From NCBI GenBank assembly GCA_020091685.1, contig CM034592.1:38656705-38720704 (forward strand): DNA of 64,000 bases, in the 5' to 3' direction. The DNA comes from Lutjanus erythropterus (taxonomy: Eukaryota > Chordata > Actinopteri > Lutjaniformes > Lutjanidae). A program made the position numbers and the translations under genes. Position 1 is the first letter of the stretch, and each line of letters opens with the position of its first letter. Below, piece by piece: positions 25,552 to 38,450 of this stretch. The notes beneath the pieces were generated by a model. It was not told where the DNA came from. It saw nothing but the letters and a program-made list of their open reading frames with translations, and ran no database searches.

Positions 25552-26434
25552 CTTAGAAATAGAAGTGCTATTGGGTTCTTCAGCTTGTGGTTCCATTAGG
25601 ATCCCTTGCAGAGTTCTACTTGCAACCCAACATAAAGGGTTACAGCTAGATCCATCTGTGAAAGGCTCCACCTAGAGCCCAAGAGGTACAGAGAACCCTT
25701 CTAGGGTTTCAGGGGTTTGCATTTAGAACCTTTCCATCTTCCAAAAGTGCTCACAAGGACCCAACAAGGTGGTTCAACCAGGAACCCTTTCACGTTCCAT
25801 TGCTTTCATCTAGAACCCATCCACAATGTTCTACCAAGAACCCTTTTATATTAGAAGGGTTTCATGTAGAACCCACTCAGGTTGTTCTACCAAGAACCCT
25901 TTTATTTCCAAAGGGTTTCATGTAGAACCATCCTGGGTGTTATACTAAGACCCCATTCATATTCCACGGCTTTATTCTAGAACGCACCCAGGGTGTTGTA
26001 CCCTGAATCCTTTTATATTACAAGGCTTTCACCCAGAACCCAAGCAGGGTCTTTTATCTAGAACCCTTTTATATTCCAAGGCTTTTATCTAGAAACAATC
26101 CAGGGTGTTCTACCAAGAACCCTTTTATATAACAAAGGTTCCATGTAGAAACCACCCAGGGGCATCTAAAACTACATCTTATGAGGGTTTCACCTATAGC
26201 CCTGTTGTCTTCTGAGGGTTCTACAAAGAACCATATTTTTCTACAAATATCATCATCCATCATTTTAACAAACTATGTTACAGTTACTAATATTTACACT
26301 AAGAAAACATTTTAAACACATTTCCTTTGAACAAACCTCAAAGAACCCTTTCTCCATAAAAGGGGTCTTCTGAAGCAAATGGTTCTGGGTAGAACCTCAG
26401 CCCTTCAGCAAGAACCCTTTTGGAACCCTTATTT
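25552..26434 (-). repeat. GGTTCT element, copy B (inverted to copy A)
   Basis: Read on the minus strand it starts AAGGGTTCCAAAAGGGTTCTT, GCTGAAGGGCTGAGGTTCTA and ends with GAACCACAAGCTGAAGAACC ... TAGCACTTCTA, the same order as copy A at 11327-12140. The middle holds degenerate units of about 56 bp such as AGAACCCTTTTATATTCCAA with GGCTTTTATCTAGAA. It is about 70 bp longer than copy A. Non-coding. Confidence 0.85.
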
Positions 26435-26902
26435 CAAAGACCGCAAGTCATTCTGGCACATTTTTCACACAATGTGAAGAATACAATACAAGGAGCTAGG
26501 TGGTCTGCTTGTGTGGCTGCAGAGATTAATTGTGAACAATTCATTGACTATGTGGCACAGAGGAAAATATAGCATAGCCAATGACAGGAAAATGCTGCGG
26601 AGCGTGTGGGGAGGGATGAGGAATTTTTAAAAGAGCAAATTACATGGGTTATGCACTCGTGCCAGGGAAGTTCACATTTCAAATAATCCCTACGAGAAAC
26701 TGGAGCAGTTGCAGGCTGCACATACCAAGACATGAGGGCATAATTCCCACGCAATTCAATATCCATCGAATGCCATCCAAATGACTTCATAAATTAGACA
26801 CATTTTATTTGCCAATTCTGTGTTGAAAGCGTTCCAACGAAGCAATATCTCTTGTTATGCTCGATGCCCCTGTTAAAACGCGGGCTAATATGGGCCACAT
26901 CC
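26435..26902. other. Repeat-free intron, candidate conserved block
   Basis: Balanced composition with GATTAATTGTGAACAATTC at about 26524-26542 (a partial palindrome with a homeodomain-like TTAATT) and no repeat. Minus-strand frame 26548-26790 has no known similarity. Confidence 0.3.
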
Positions 26903-27015
26903 ACACAGCAAAAAAAAAAAAACTCCAGTGTTAATTCAACTCTGAGCGTAAAAATCAACACTGTGCAAGTGTTTATGCGAGTCGTCACCCATCAGAGATA
27001 ATTCAACACTTGTGA
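26903..27015. mobile_element. AGTGTTAATTCAAC MITE remnant
   Basis: CACAGCAAAAAAAAAAAACTCC then AGTGTTAATTCAACTCTGAG, AAAATCAACACTGTG and ATAATTCAACACTTG follow the pattern of a fish repeat made of alternating AGTGTTgAtT/AAcACT words. Decayed and short. Confidence 0.5.
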
Positions 27016-29660
27016 TCGTTTAGACAGCTGCCCCGAAGCCGTATCAGCTCTGAGTGGACACAAGTCTCCAATCAGCCTTTGTCAACTCGCGACTGAAAAA
27101 TCAACATTTAATCTGCTGTGCAGGCTTTCACAAGAACTGTGGCAGGTTATTAGTTTCTTCAACCAGCAGAGATGCTCCTTTAATTAAACGTGGAACATAC
27201 AGTACGATTCTTCTGCAGTTTATCACAGTTTGCCACAATTTAAATGTATTTAAATTCTGATCAGAATTGAGAAGACGACGCTTGCTTTTATTATGTTACA
27301 AGCCCAACTAAAATAAACGGAACCAGCAGCTGTAGAGTCCCTCTTTTTATCACATAGGTATTGCGCTATATGTCACCTACACACCAGCATTTGACCCTAC
27401 AATGACAAAAAATAAATCACTTTGTAGGGACCAACTTTGGACTTTTGAATGGAGTGTTTCTTTATTCTTAACTGATGACGTGATTTAGGAAAAACTCGAT
27501 CATATTTTGCAGAGGAAATATTCTCTGGCTTCCTCTCTCATGTCTTCTGGCTGCTCAGCTTCAACTTTCAGTGATTTAATTACTGAGCTTTTTCTGATGG
27601 ACAAAATAGCTTTAGCTTACTTGTTCTTAAAGTAGCTAAACCGTAACTGTTAGCAATCAGACACTTAGAACTAAACAGGGCATTGCAGCTCAGTCTTGTC
27701 GCCAACTTTATTTCACTGGCCACTCACAGTATTGCAACAAAAACTTCCCCCAATAAGCCACCATTATAAAAGAGACGTGTGTAAAGCTGTTGAGAGGAAA
27801 CCTCGAACTGCAAACAAGGTCGGTTATGACTCTTTCCATTACGAATTTTTGATCCACAGAGGTTTCAAATTTGAAAAACTGTCCGAGATGAAAATGGCAT
27901 TTTAAAATCTGTGATGTCATCACAATGTAAAGTCTATGAGGACAGCGGGAACTCGCGGGTGGGGGCAAGAGGGTAAACAGTACTGCGCATATTCAGTGGG
28001 CCGTATAACCAGGAATTAAACCTGGAAGCTAGAAAACTTTTTTGGCTTATGCGCCAGGCAAATTACTTTAATTGGACTGAAAGGGCACCATGTTTGCATA
28101 GACTATCTAGTTCCTTATCATATATCTATAGGTATAAAATACAGGGTAAGTCCCTCTTTAGTTGCGTGTTTACAGGAAACCCGTAGGAATTTTAAATTAA
28201 TCTATGTTGTATGAACTTTGTCAAAACTTTACTGCTTTTTTTTTTACTTCAGTGTGTTATACAAAATATTTTAACAGTCAGGGGGAAATGATTTTCCTTC
28301 AAACCAACAAAAATAGGAATCAAATGCTCAAATTCATAACATTGTCTAATGTGTGTATTGTTTGTATAGATGACATTATGAGCCTTTTAAGGAAATATGA
28401 CTTAAGTGTCAGGCTGGATGTATCCAGTAAGCTCTAACAAGTTATGTCTGGCACAGTGAACACCTTCTCTTTAGCTGAGCTTAAATTCAGCGGACAGAGA
28501 GACTTAGATTCTGTTTTCATGTGCACGCTGCACAGTATTGATCCTGCCTGTTATAAGCCCTGCATTCGAAGGAAGCCCCGGGTATATTTATATAGTGCTC
28601 ACAGCCTCCCACCTATAAGCTTCTTCTATATGAATCAGACTCTCCGCTAGGATGACGTTACCTTGAAATCTAACACAACTGTGACTCTCACGTCTGCAAC
28701 TTACCGAGCTCGTGTCACAAATCGCTCCAATTACTGAGAGGAGAGATTAAATAAAATGTGGATGAAGATTTAAAATGTACTTGATCAAAGGAAAATGTTC
28801 AGCATCCTCAGAGAAAACCAACTACTTTAAAGGGACATAATTTATTATCATGGAATGTGAGAGTAAGCACACGGTTCTGCAGAAAATCTTTGAAATAAAT
28901 CTACTTGTCTTGAAACTATAATCTATTTGGCCATGAAGCCGAATGCTTGGATATCGTGTAAGAGCACATAAGCAAGTGTGGAGTGGCCAGAGAGTGCATG
29001 GCATTTAATTGGCTCATATTAGCTGGTTGTAGAGGCAGACAAGGCCTCCAGCCTGTCTTAATCCATCAGAGGCGCTGTTGGAACAACATCTAATGAGGGC
29101 TGCAAACTATGCTTTCTCCCATTAATAACAGCAATTTGCCAAGATGCAATGAGAAAACAAAACACAGCCAATGATGGACCGGCCCAAAATGTGCCTGTTA
29201 TTGTGCTCTTGTGATTTATGGCTATGGCCTACCTTTGCTTAGATGTCACTGCAACTAAATGTATGAGAAAAATGGATGGCTGACTTTCTCCTCCTCATCT
29301 GTGCCTCTAAGCATTGTAAACAAACACAGCTGATTTGCAGTGTCTAAAACACATTTAAACATTAGCACTTCCACAAATGAAAACGTGTGGAAAAAAGTGA
29401 TCGCAAGGTCACCTCATGTTGAATCATTTTCACTCTGACTCTAAAGACACGCTGCGGTGACACCAATGAAGCAAACTGCATCAGTATTTTTGTTCACATC
29501 AGCAAACAAAGAATTTCAGCACTCTTGTAAACAACATCTGAAATTAACCCTCATCCTAACGTATTTAAAAGTAGAATCTGCATTATCGTTTGTAAACACA
29601 GTGACGGCAAAGCAGTGAATCAGAGAAATAAAATATGCCTTCTAATTGTTTCATAGCAAT
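27016..29660. other. Unique intron; candidate conserved block 29000-29260
   Basis: The block 29000-29260 has TTAATCCATCAGAGGCGCTG, ACATCTAATGAGGGCTGCAA and CCCATTAATAACAGCAATTTG with no repeat traces. This density of TAAT cores in balanced sequence is what developmental enhancers often look like. The rest shows nothing identifiable. Confidence 0.3.
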
Positions 29661-29664
29661 TACG

Positions 29665-29775
29665 TTCTTTTTTTTAGACCAAGTACAAGTACTTACATTT
29701 GGGTACTTGCTGATACCGAGTACCGATACAGGTACTTAATAATGTCATTAAAGTTCTTACAGTAACTTTTAAAAC
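29665..29775. mobile_element. GATACCGAGTACCGATAC MITE remnant
   Basis: ACCAAGTACAAGTACTTACA, GGGTACTTGCTGATACCGAG, TACCGATACAGGTACTTAAT is the internal-repeat signature of a widespread fish hAT-type MITE. Ends are not defined. Confidence 0.55.
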
Positions 29776-31816
29776 ATGTTTTATTTTCATTAGATGGTCA
29801 CTTTATAAATGTAACATATCATTGTTGCTGTTTCCTGCTACAAGTGTAACCATAGTTACTGTATACATTACATATTTGGGTTATTTGTAGTAAGTTACTT
29901 TACTGATTTTGTGTTCCTTATTAAACTATGCAGTTTGCTGTGTGATCCTCAGTCTGCTCTGCCTGGCCCTTTCCGTACACAGAGCTGGTCTGGCTCGACA
30001 CGGTTTGACCCCAGCATAGCAGGGGATTGCATTTCCATTACAACAGGGCTACTCACCTGAAGGTGTGTCCTGAAGATGAGCTTGAGGACGCTCAAGTCAA
30101 GCGGCTCTAAAGCGGCGGATAAACCGTTCATATACGTCTCTGGGATAAACACGCTCTTTCCTTAAATCCTTGACAATAAAAGTCTCCTGCTGTTCCATTA
30201 TTTAAACAGTTTTATTACAAAGCAGCAGAGACAGGAAATAGTTCTATTCTGGGGTTTCATCAGCAGTAACTTAATATGACTCCAACACAGAAAGTACAAA
30301 CTGATATCTGTGTCTGCTGCATCTGTGTCTGTCTCCTTCAAAATGAATTACAGAATGCTCCTACGGCCCCTGATTGTGTGTGATACTTTAAAATCGGGAC
30401 TCAAACATGAAGTCCACAGGTCCCCCAGGATGCCAGGTGTACTACAGAAGCAGAATTATAGAGTCTTCACAAACAAATTGATTGGTAAAGTCATGAAAAA
30501 TTGGAATGATACGTGAAAAAAAAAGTATACCTCTGGAGTCAGTGGGTACTCCAGTCAGTAGGATTAAGGTTAAACACATGTAATATTCCCAGTGTAAGTG
30601 TTCGGCCCCTGACAAATGAAAATCAGCAACGTGGACGCGTGTGGTAATCAATACATTCAGCTATTAACTGCTCTGCTAAAGCCAGGTGACTAATTTGAAG
30701 GCAGGAGACTGAAGCAAGTGAGCGAGCGATGGGCTGTTAATGGGACGAGAGGCTCTTTGGAAAACCCAGCGACGACGTATTAATGCTTTATATGTTTTGC
30801 CAACGATAACCTCTACATTTGTAATCTTTGCGTTTAGTCAATGGTCAGCAGGTCCCCTCTGAAAAATGCTGAAGTCCAGAGCCTAAGGCAAACAGGAGTA
30901 TAGATTATGTAAATGGAACATGTTATATTCACATTATTCTCAATAAAAAATATTCTCTAAGTGAAGAACTTAGCAGCTATTAAAGCTCCTGAAGAGCCAG
31001 GCAGATATTGTAGAAATACCGCCACTGTCTCATTGTTTTATTTCGTAGAACTTTAATAAAGGTTAATAAAGATAATGAGGGCAAAAAATTCTTGTCAGAA
31101 AGTTAAAAAAAAATAAAAGAAATGGTAATATCAGCAGGTTTATCAGAGGACTGTAGCAGCATGTTCTTTTAAATCTGAACCATGTGAGAAATAGTCACGA
31201 CCTTGATTGTTGTGCAGCATTAAAGCAAATGTTTTTCATGTGTTTTGTCGTAAAAAACAGTTATGACAGATGGTACTCAACTACCTTCATTGGCTTTAAC
31301 TTTATACTTAGCCAGTTTTTTAGCTCATAAAAATCATGTTTTTTTTTCCCAAAAAGACAAAATGTGTGCAAACCTTTGTACTTTCATGTTTTATTTACAA
31401 ATACTGGAATCAATCACACATTTATTTTCAAGTGAACTCCATCTGTTTTGCAACCTTTGTCTTATTTTTGTTATTTTGTCCCCGATTCCTTTCAGTTTTG
31501 CTGCAATTGCTGAGATGTGGCCATGTGGCATCTGTGGTGGAGTAGTCAGAGCTTTACAAGCGGCGTGTTCGGAGGATGCACACAAGCGATTTGTTTGACA
31601 GCTTGTGTTGCCTTATTGGTCTCTGTTGGAAAGCTGTGTCTACCTGTGCTGCTGCATCCCCCGGATTTCACAACTGTCATGGTGTCGTAACCAAAAATGA
31701 TGGCCCAAACTACCAAAACAGCGCTGTAAAGAAACTGACATTTTCTTTTATAGTAACTAGACTTCATTATTTTCTAGCAGGAGACAACATGCACAGATGT
31801 AGGCTTGCAGAGGAAC
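29776..31816. other. Intron without recognised features
   Basis: Several 65-110-codon frames at 31263-31842 overlap on both strands and look like chance. No repeat could be classified. Confidence 0.4.
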
Positions 31817-31955
31817 AGATTACATGTAACAGAGTTATTTAATCGGATGCAAAATAAGGCTAACTGTGTTTGATTACAGTTACAGAAAAAAGGTAATCAG
31901 ATTACCAATACATTTGCTAAAAATGGGGATTATAATCAGGATTACAAGTTTTAAA
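31817..31955 (-). repeat. Dispersed repeat (TTTTTTCTGTAACTG), minus copy
   Basis: Read in reverse it matches 51966-52105: AATCCCCATTTTT, GTAATCTGATTACC, TTTTTTCTGTAACTGTAATC and TAACTCTGTTACATGTAAT appear in the same order. Two copies about 20 kb apart in opposite orientation. Class unknown; I recall similar text as a common fish DNA repeat. Confidence 0.65.
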
Positions 31956-32264
31956 TATATTTTTAAATAAAGAACAATTTAAACACATTACGGCACATCA
32001 CGTGTCAACAGTTAAAACAATTAATCTTATAGTTGCCAATTCATTATCATCAAAATCTTTCAGTGGGTGAAAGTTTCAACCTTTAAATATATTAATATTA
32101 TATATTTAAATCAGAAAAGGGGAACCACCTCACAGTGCAGTGCAAGTTATGCCATCCCACTGAGAAAATGCTGTCATCATCTAAAAACTAAAGGTAAGAC
32201 CGACTGCTAACATTTGCTGCTGTACACTTGGCAATGACCAATTGTTTTGATGTCTTCTAGTAAG

Positions 32265-33065
32265 AGTTTCAACCACACCACAGCACTGAGACTGCTCCTA
32301 TTAAGGTCTTCAGTGACATCCACTTAAAAACAGACGGTGGTGGATTTTCAGTCTTGGTATTATTGGATCTCAGGGGTGCGTTCGGCACAGGCGGCCACAA
32401 CATATTACTAAACTGAGCGGAAGACTGGGTGGGATTTTCTGGCACGGCACTAAGCTGGTTCAAATCCTACTCAAAGGGACTACTTTAGGTCTATAGGTAA
32501 TTACAAATGTTAGTGGACAAAAACGACCTGTGGAGTTCCCCAAGGCTCAATCCTGGGGCCTCTTCTGTTCATTATCTTCATGCCTAAACTAGTTCACATT
32601 TTGGTAAAAACAGCAAATTAAGTACCATAAGTATGCAGACAACACACAAATCTGCATAACCATATCGCTTGGGGAGTATAATCCCATAAGTCTCAGCAGT
32701 ATCATTAAACAAATTGACGATTGATGTACCAGAATTTTCCTCAGTTTAAAAATCGGTAATGTTAAAAACCACAAACCAAGCTAGAAATCTTTGTGTGGTC
32801 GTTGAGTCAGACATGAATTTCAACAGCAACATAAACACAGTTACAAAATCATCCTATTGCCTGAAGAAGGTATCAAGAATTAAGACTTAAGTCAATGCAG
32901 GATTTTGGAAAAACCTGGCCATGCATTTATCTTCAGTCAACTTGACTTCTCTAACAGTGTCCTTCAAAAAAATAGAGCAGACAGCTGCAGCTGATTCCAC
33001 TGCTGTTTGTGTCCTTACTGCGAACAAAAAAACCCCCATCACAATGAACATAAAACATAATGGAT
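32265..33065 (+). pseudogene. L2-like LINE ORF2 remnant (RT and C-terminus)
   Basis: Reading through frameshifts, the plus strand gives LVLLDLRGAFGTGGHNILL (about 32352-32409), ALSWFKSYSKG (about 32450), CGVPQGSILGPLLFIIF (32529-32579), YADNTQICIT from 32632, and a tail resembling LxLxQNAAARVLTxTxK (FKKIEQTAAADSTAVCVLTA, about 32967-33026). These are the ordered RT motifs and C-terminus of a Maui/L2-type fish LINE. The catalytic YADD has become YADN and there are many stops, so it is dead. The 5' half is missing. Confidence 0.85.
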
Positions 33066-34009
33066 ATAGATTCAACGATACACAGAATAAATCATTATTT
33101 TACTCCAAATGATCTGATCTATTCCTGTAAAATGTCAGCAAACTGTACAGTTTTTTATTTAGTTATTTAACTGGTACACATTCGTGTTTGCAGTGCTGAA
33201 AGAATTCAGGTTTTACAATTAGATTAAAGGTGTTTTAAGAAGTGAGAAGTGTTGTTCTTATCACTGTATCACCTTCAACAAAGTAACAGTGTAGACAGTC
33301 ACTGCAGTTGATTGAGCGCTGCGGTGAAGAATGCTCAACAAAGTCAACACGCATCTCAAGGTAGTGATTTGTATCCGTGCACGCGGGCCGAGCTCAGGAA
33401 GCGTCACGCCGGAGGAGAATCCGGATGACTGGTTGTTGATTTATTCTGGCTAAGAGCACAATCTGCGCCTGTGGAGAAGGTCTTCTTTTGTAAACAGAAA
33501 GCTGGGAGCTGATGCGTTTTTCAATCAGAGTGATTTACTGTTTAATGACATGCTTCAGCTTCAAGAGTGTCAGCGCACGTCCGTTGTAATCCACTGCCCT
33601 CCCACAAGCCTGCGCCGCTATAGTGGATAGCAATCACGAGGAACCCTATCAGCAGGCCCTCGTTCTGAAAGGCCTCAGGCATGTGGCATTACCATGTCAT
33701 TGGTGAGAAGAGATGGAGCCAGGGAGGAAATTCAGCCAGCCTGCCCACGTGGAGTTAGTCAGATGCAGCGGCGTGTTTGTCACTGCCAGTTTGCCGGCCA
33801 ACTAGAACGCAATGAATCTCTGATCCCTCTGTATCCCACTCTTCGTTTTCAATCCCCGTATTAGTGTTCCTCTGCCATCAATTAGAAATGCAAATTAAAG
33901 CTTTACCTTATTTTCCCTTAGTTGAATTGAAGCTATTCATTTAAATGCTGAGTGACTTTCATGACTCTCAGGAAATCTTGTTAAAAATGTGACATGTTAA
34001 TTTAAAGAA
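33066..34009. other. Repeat-free intron, candidate conserved block 33300-33910
   Basis: This block is GC-richer than its surroundings and has no repeat signs. It includes an octamer ATGCAAAT at 33888-33895 within AATTAGAAATGCAAATTAAAG. It lies between an L2 remnant and a MITE, which suggests it has resisted insertion, but that is weak evidence. Confidence 0.35.
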
Positions 34010-34374
34010 AAAAAAAAACTAATAAACACCAACAGATTAACAAGCCTTTTTCTTTGGAAAAAAACAAATTGCTTTAACTTAAAAAAAAAAGTTAGTATCC
34101 GTGCTGCCTTAAAATTTTAAGTTGACTGACTTTGAAAAGACAAGTTGAAGGTAATTTTGTAATGATTTAGAAAAACATCTTTCTAGCCAAATAAACTTGA
34201 AATGAATTCAGTTGTACCTAAGTTGAACCAACAAATTTGATTTTCTTTTTCATTTTCTTCATGTTAATCAAAGAACTCACTGCTGCAGCTGGTGGAACTA
34301 CTTTGTTCCAGAACTGGAACAATATGTGTTGATTCAGAACTCAGAAATCTAGTGAATTCAGTCGCTTTGAAATG

Positions 34375-34408
<34 letters not shown>

Positions 34409-34700
34409 GTGTGTAATTCAGCCCTATCCTTCATCATGGTTCACAGTGTTTTCATTATTTTGAGAACAAGAAACCCTGATGTGCGTTAGAGTGCATACAG
34501 GAGAGTTTTACCTCCCAAACAACACATGCTGGGAAGTCTGCTAATATTCATGTTTCTTTAAAAACTTTAATTAATCAGTTGATTGAACTTTGTACATGAC
34601 ACTCATTCAACTCATCTTTTTGTCAAAAGACTTCAAGTTGGAAGAACTCATATTTATAAGTCCTGAAGTGTTCTGGAAAGAAATATTAGAAATAAACATA
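34010..34700 (+). mobile_element. CACTGT-family MITE, interrupted copy
   Basis: CTGCCTTAAAATTTTAAGTTG, TCTAGCCAAATAAACTTGA, GGAGAGTTTTACC, ATGCTGGGAAGTCTGCTAAT and TTGATTGAACTTTGTACATG match in order the reverse of 38532-39192. Extra DNA of about 280 bp including a 28-bp poly-T (34378-34405) splits the copy. Terminal CACTGT sequences are eroded. Confidence 0.75.
34378..34405. repeat. Poly-T run (28 bp)
   Basis: Twenty-eight T residues within the extra segment of the MITE copy. It may be the tail of a retroposed insertion on the minus strand, but no body is recognisable. Confidence 0.9.
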
Positions 34701-34740
34701 ACAAAAGCATAAACAAAACAAAACTTGTATATTTATATTT

Positions 34741-35030
34741 CAGGATCAGTGTGTCGGATTTAGTGGCATCAACCAACCTGCCAGCCGAGCATGTAGGAGA
34801 AACTACGGTGGTCATGAAATTCACGAAAAACACTAAAGGACATATCTAGAGTCAGTGTTTAGTTTGTCCATTCTAGGCAGCTGTGGAAATTGTAGATAAA
34901 AACTGGTTGTTTTTAATTTAAAGTGAAAAAAAAGACTCTTTTTTTTTCCGATGATGATACACTAATGAAAAAATTACCTGAATATTATCTTTCATTGCCC
35001 CCCTAAATGTTATACACTTAACCTTTAAGT
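34741..35030 (+). mobile_element. Percomorph MITE (GTGTCGGATTTAGTGGCATC)
   Basis: Key words in order: CAGTGTGTCGGATTTAGTGGC, GTAGGAGAAACTACGGTGG, GAGTCAGTGTTTAGTTTGTCC, GATGATACACTAATGAAAA, TATTATCTTTCATTGCC and CCCCTAAATGTTATACACTT followed by AACCTTTAA. I recognise this chain as one of the most frequent short DNA repeats of percomorph genomes. Non-coding. Confidence 0.75.
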
Positions 35031-35890
35031 TAATGAGAAAAGATTAGGTGATCACACTAAATTCCTGTATGATTTTTCACTGTGCAAATCATAAATACAC
35101 ATCTGGGAGATGAACAGCAGCCACACAGGGCTGCCATGATAAAGACAGAGGATGACCACTGCTGTGCAATGCAAGCACCCCCCCGGGGAGACGGACTAAC
35201 AGACCTTCCATGGCCACAGCATCAGGAAAAATGACACACACAGCCATGACTGGTGCAGATTATCCAGCCGGGAACGTGTATGTGCAGGGATAAATGTGCC
35301 ATTAGCTTGTGCGTTTCCTCTGGAGATTTGTAATGTCTGATATAATCAGTGTGGGGAGTTTACCATGCATTTGTTTATTCACTTTCCTAGAGCGTGTATG
35401 ACAAACAGGGGAAAAATGAGCAACTTTAAAAAAAAAAAAAGCAGACCAATGCAGCACTCTGCTCTCAGCACCAGTGCTAAACACTTGGCAAGGATGCCCC
35501 GCAGTCCGCAGAGTGCTGCATTTTATCACCGAGCGGGGATTACAACAGGCATATTTGATGGCGTGACAATATGTGAAAATTTCACTTTGTGGCCGTGAGA
35601 TGCCAGCGGAGGCACTAAAACGGAAAACTCACGGGATGACAGGTATGATTTTTAGAACAGTGGATGAAAAGAAAATGGTGAAAAGAGGAGAATAAAGGGT
35701 TGTGTTTTGTTATATTTTTTGTTTTTTGGCATGACAGCCAAATAAAAGCAACTTTACATTCTGAACAATGAGCTCTGACAACTACAGAATCAAGGACAAA
35801 CTCTGTTGGCAGGAAGTAAAACAACTGAAAACAAACAAATCAGGTCACGTTAACTTGATCTTATAAACTACAGAAAAAAAAAAATAGTTT
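35031..35890. other. Intron without recognised features
   Basis: Short frames on both strands at 35302-35824 have no family resemblance. A 12-bp A-run lies near 35429. No transposon end seen. Confidence 0.4.
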
Positions 35891-36952
35891 GGTAACACTT
35901 TATATTAAGGGTAAATGAATTAACATGAATTCATACATGACTTCAGGTGTGAATCAGAAAGCAGTTCTTCAAGAAGCATCAGGAAAGTACAAGAATTATC
36001 AGTATCACATGCATGACTTAAAGTAAGAACAATATGTTAATTAATGCAACAGCTACAGTATTTCAATCATCATGATTTTTGAGTTATTGCAAAAAACCCG
36101 ACCAGCCACAGAAATGCGAATTCTGTTGAATATCAGGGTATATGTTGTCCAATATGTTTTCACAGAACATAATATTTATCTGCAACATTTTATGTCTATT
36201 TATATATATACTATATATACTCTCTAATATTGGTAATAGCCCCAAAAATCCAGTATTGATAGGGCTGTATTCTGAGTGTTATAACTAACTAAGCGTTACT
36301 TTTTCATTACTCATCAAGTTTGTGGTCCTTCAGATAAAGTGGTGAGCTGCCCATCTTTAAGACAGATGAATAACAGCTTACTTGTGAAATCATGTATTAT
36401 CTATTTGTTGCATAAGTGATATGTACACATTTTCTTTCCCTCAACAAATAACTGATAATGGAACTAGAGTCCAAACTATGTTCTAATTTTCATTTGTATC
36501 TTTCCAAATTAGGGAAGTTTACGACTAATTAATTGTTTTCAACTATTGGTGAAGCAAAATGCACAAAATTTGGACTCTATTCCAAATACAAAATGACTAA
36601 ACATACAGAAGGGCCAAAAAACACGATGAAGTCATGAAGAAGTAATGCTCAGTTGATCAGAATAAAAGCGCACTTTATTTCACTTGTCAGGGTTTTTGGG
36701 GTTTTTTTGCTCGGTCCCTTTAATTGTAGATTTACCTCAACATAAAGAAAACTTGAACATCATTAATAAAAAAGAAATCATGATGATTGAAATACCTTAG
36801 TTGTCGCATTAATTAAAATATTATTCATGCATGAGATTCTTGTACGTTCCTGACAGTTCATGAAGTAATGAATGAATGAATTTATGCTTTTCATGCATGA
36901 AGTCATGTATGAATTCATGATAATTCATTTAGTCTCACTATAGAGTGTTACC
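35891..36952. mobile_element. DNA transposon with about 190-bp terminal inverted repeats
   Basis: The left end GGTAACACTTTATATTAAGG, AATGAATTAACATGAATTC, ATACATGACTTCA is matched at the right end in reverse (GGTAACACTCTATAGTGAG, AATGAATTATCATGAATTC, ATACATGACTTCA). Similarity continues through AGTACAAGAAT, TTAATTAATGC and ATTTCAATCATCATGATTT. The 1062-bp element has no transposase frame, so it is non-autonomous. Target duplication is unclear (TAGTTT on the left, TAGTCT 2 bp beyond the right end). GGTAACACTTTA ends are known from several fish elements. Confidence 0.85.
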
Positions 36953-38450
36953 TATAGTCTTGTTTTGTTAAAGGGGCCCTGATGACTGAGTCTTTCTTCA
37001 ATGCTTTTGGATCAGTGCACACAAAGCCAATGATGCTGTAAATGGTGCTGAAGTGATTCTGTCCTCTAATAGCAATCTCCCCCTCGCTACAGCTAAAGAG
37101 ATTCATTATAATGACATATCTGGTGAATTTTATGAGAATACAGCTAACCGTATGATATGTCAGTGGAATAAAATGCATTTTTAGTTTTTCAGGGGGATAT
37201 TGCAAACCTGCATCGCTCCTGCTGGCTAAATATAGATCCATCTGCCTTCTGGCTTCATTATTGCAGCTGGAAATGATTTGTTATCATTGTTCTGTGCCTG
37301 CCAATCTCAATAATTTGAGGGGAAAATCAACCAAATTCTGCTGAGGGAGGGCTGTATCTCTGCTTTTTTTCAAAACAGCTGCACTCAAAAACTCATGCAT
37401 CTGCAAAAGTATGTGAAAGATACTTGGCGAAGTAGCGCAAATGTGTTCGGACACGATAAGAAGTTTTTTAATAACAGGTTTCCCCCTCAACTTCTGTGCC
37501 CCTTCCTGGCCTCAGATTTGCACTTTTTGCAAATGCAAATGATGCACTCATGAGGCAATATTGTAGCGTCAGCCATTGTCTGCCTGTCCCACTGATGTTC
37601 CTCGCCCCAAAAAAAGAGTGAATTGTCCACCAGAGCTGCATTCATCTCAGCTCTCTCCCTAACAGTTGCAGCGAACAAAAACTTGTTTGTTTAAAGAACA
37701 CTTGCATGTCTTGAACCTTTAACTTATGAGGCTCTGCTGTGGTGCACACAGCATAGTGAGCAGGCGGAGCCCTCTGGCGCAGAGCTGCCTGCAGGGTGAC
37801 ACACCAGACCGTGGATCTGTCCAAGCTTTCAAAAACAGGGAAGAGTCAGCACGTAAATAAAGGAGGTAATGAGGTAAACTTTGAGCTGATGGTGCAGTTG
37901 CTGTCGGTGGAATATTTGGATTGTGTAGCCTTGCTGAAATTTTATTGAGTTCTCATAAGACTGTTATGTTGAATTTGGAAGGGCATTTGCAGGAAGCAGT
38001 TTGTTGTCTGTTTGTTGCCAAGAGTCAATAGAAAATGACATGTTTTATAAACTGTTCTTTGGATTATAAAGAGCAACACTTGAGCACAAGTTGGAGATAG
38101 CTGGTGTGAGAGAAAAAAGCACTTATTATGTTCTATCTAACGTATCTCGAGCAAGTAAATCAGCTGCAGACATGAACTGAAGTGGAAAGTGACTGCGAGC
38201 TGCCTGTTCTGCTCCAAAGTGTTTATTTTGCCTGAAAAATTAAGTGGACACCTGCAGTAGAAACAGAAAATGTGTTCCCAAATGCTTCCTCAACCCCTCC
38301 AAAAAGTCATTTTTCAAATAGCATTTTATGATTCTATTCACTTTTCTTTATTCCCATTTCCGTAAAAGCCTCTGGTACAATGAGTGTGGGCGTTTTACAT
38401 GAAGTAAACACATTTGGACCTGAGCAGGAGTCACTTTGCAAATTTTAGCG

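Noticed and set aside
32265..33065. Active LINE
   Set aside because: YADD changed to YADN, several stops and frameshifts, 5' half absent.
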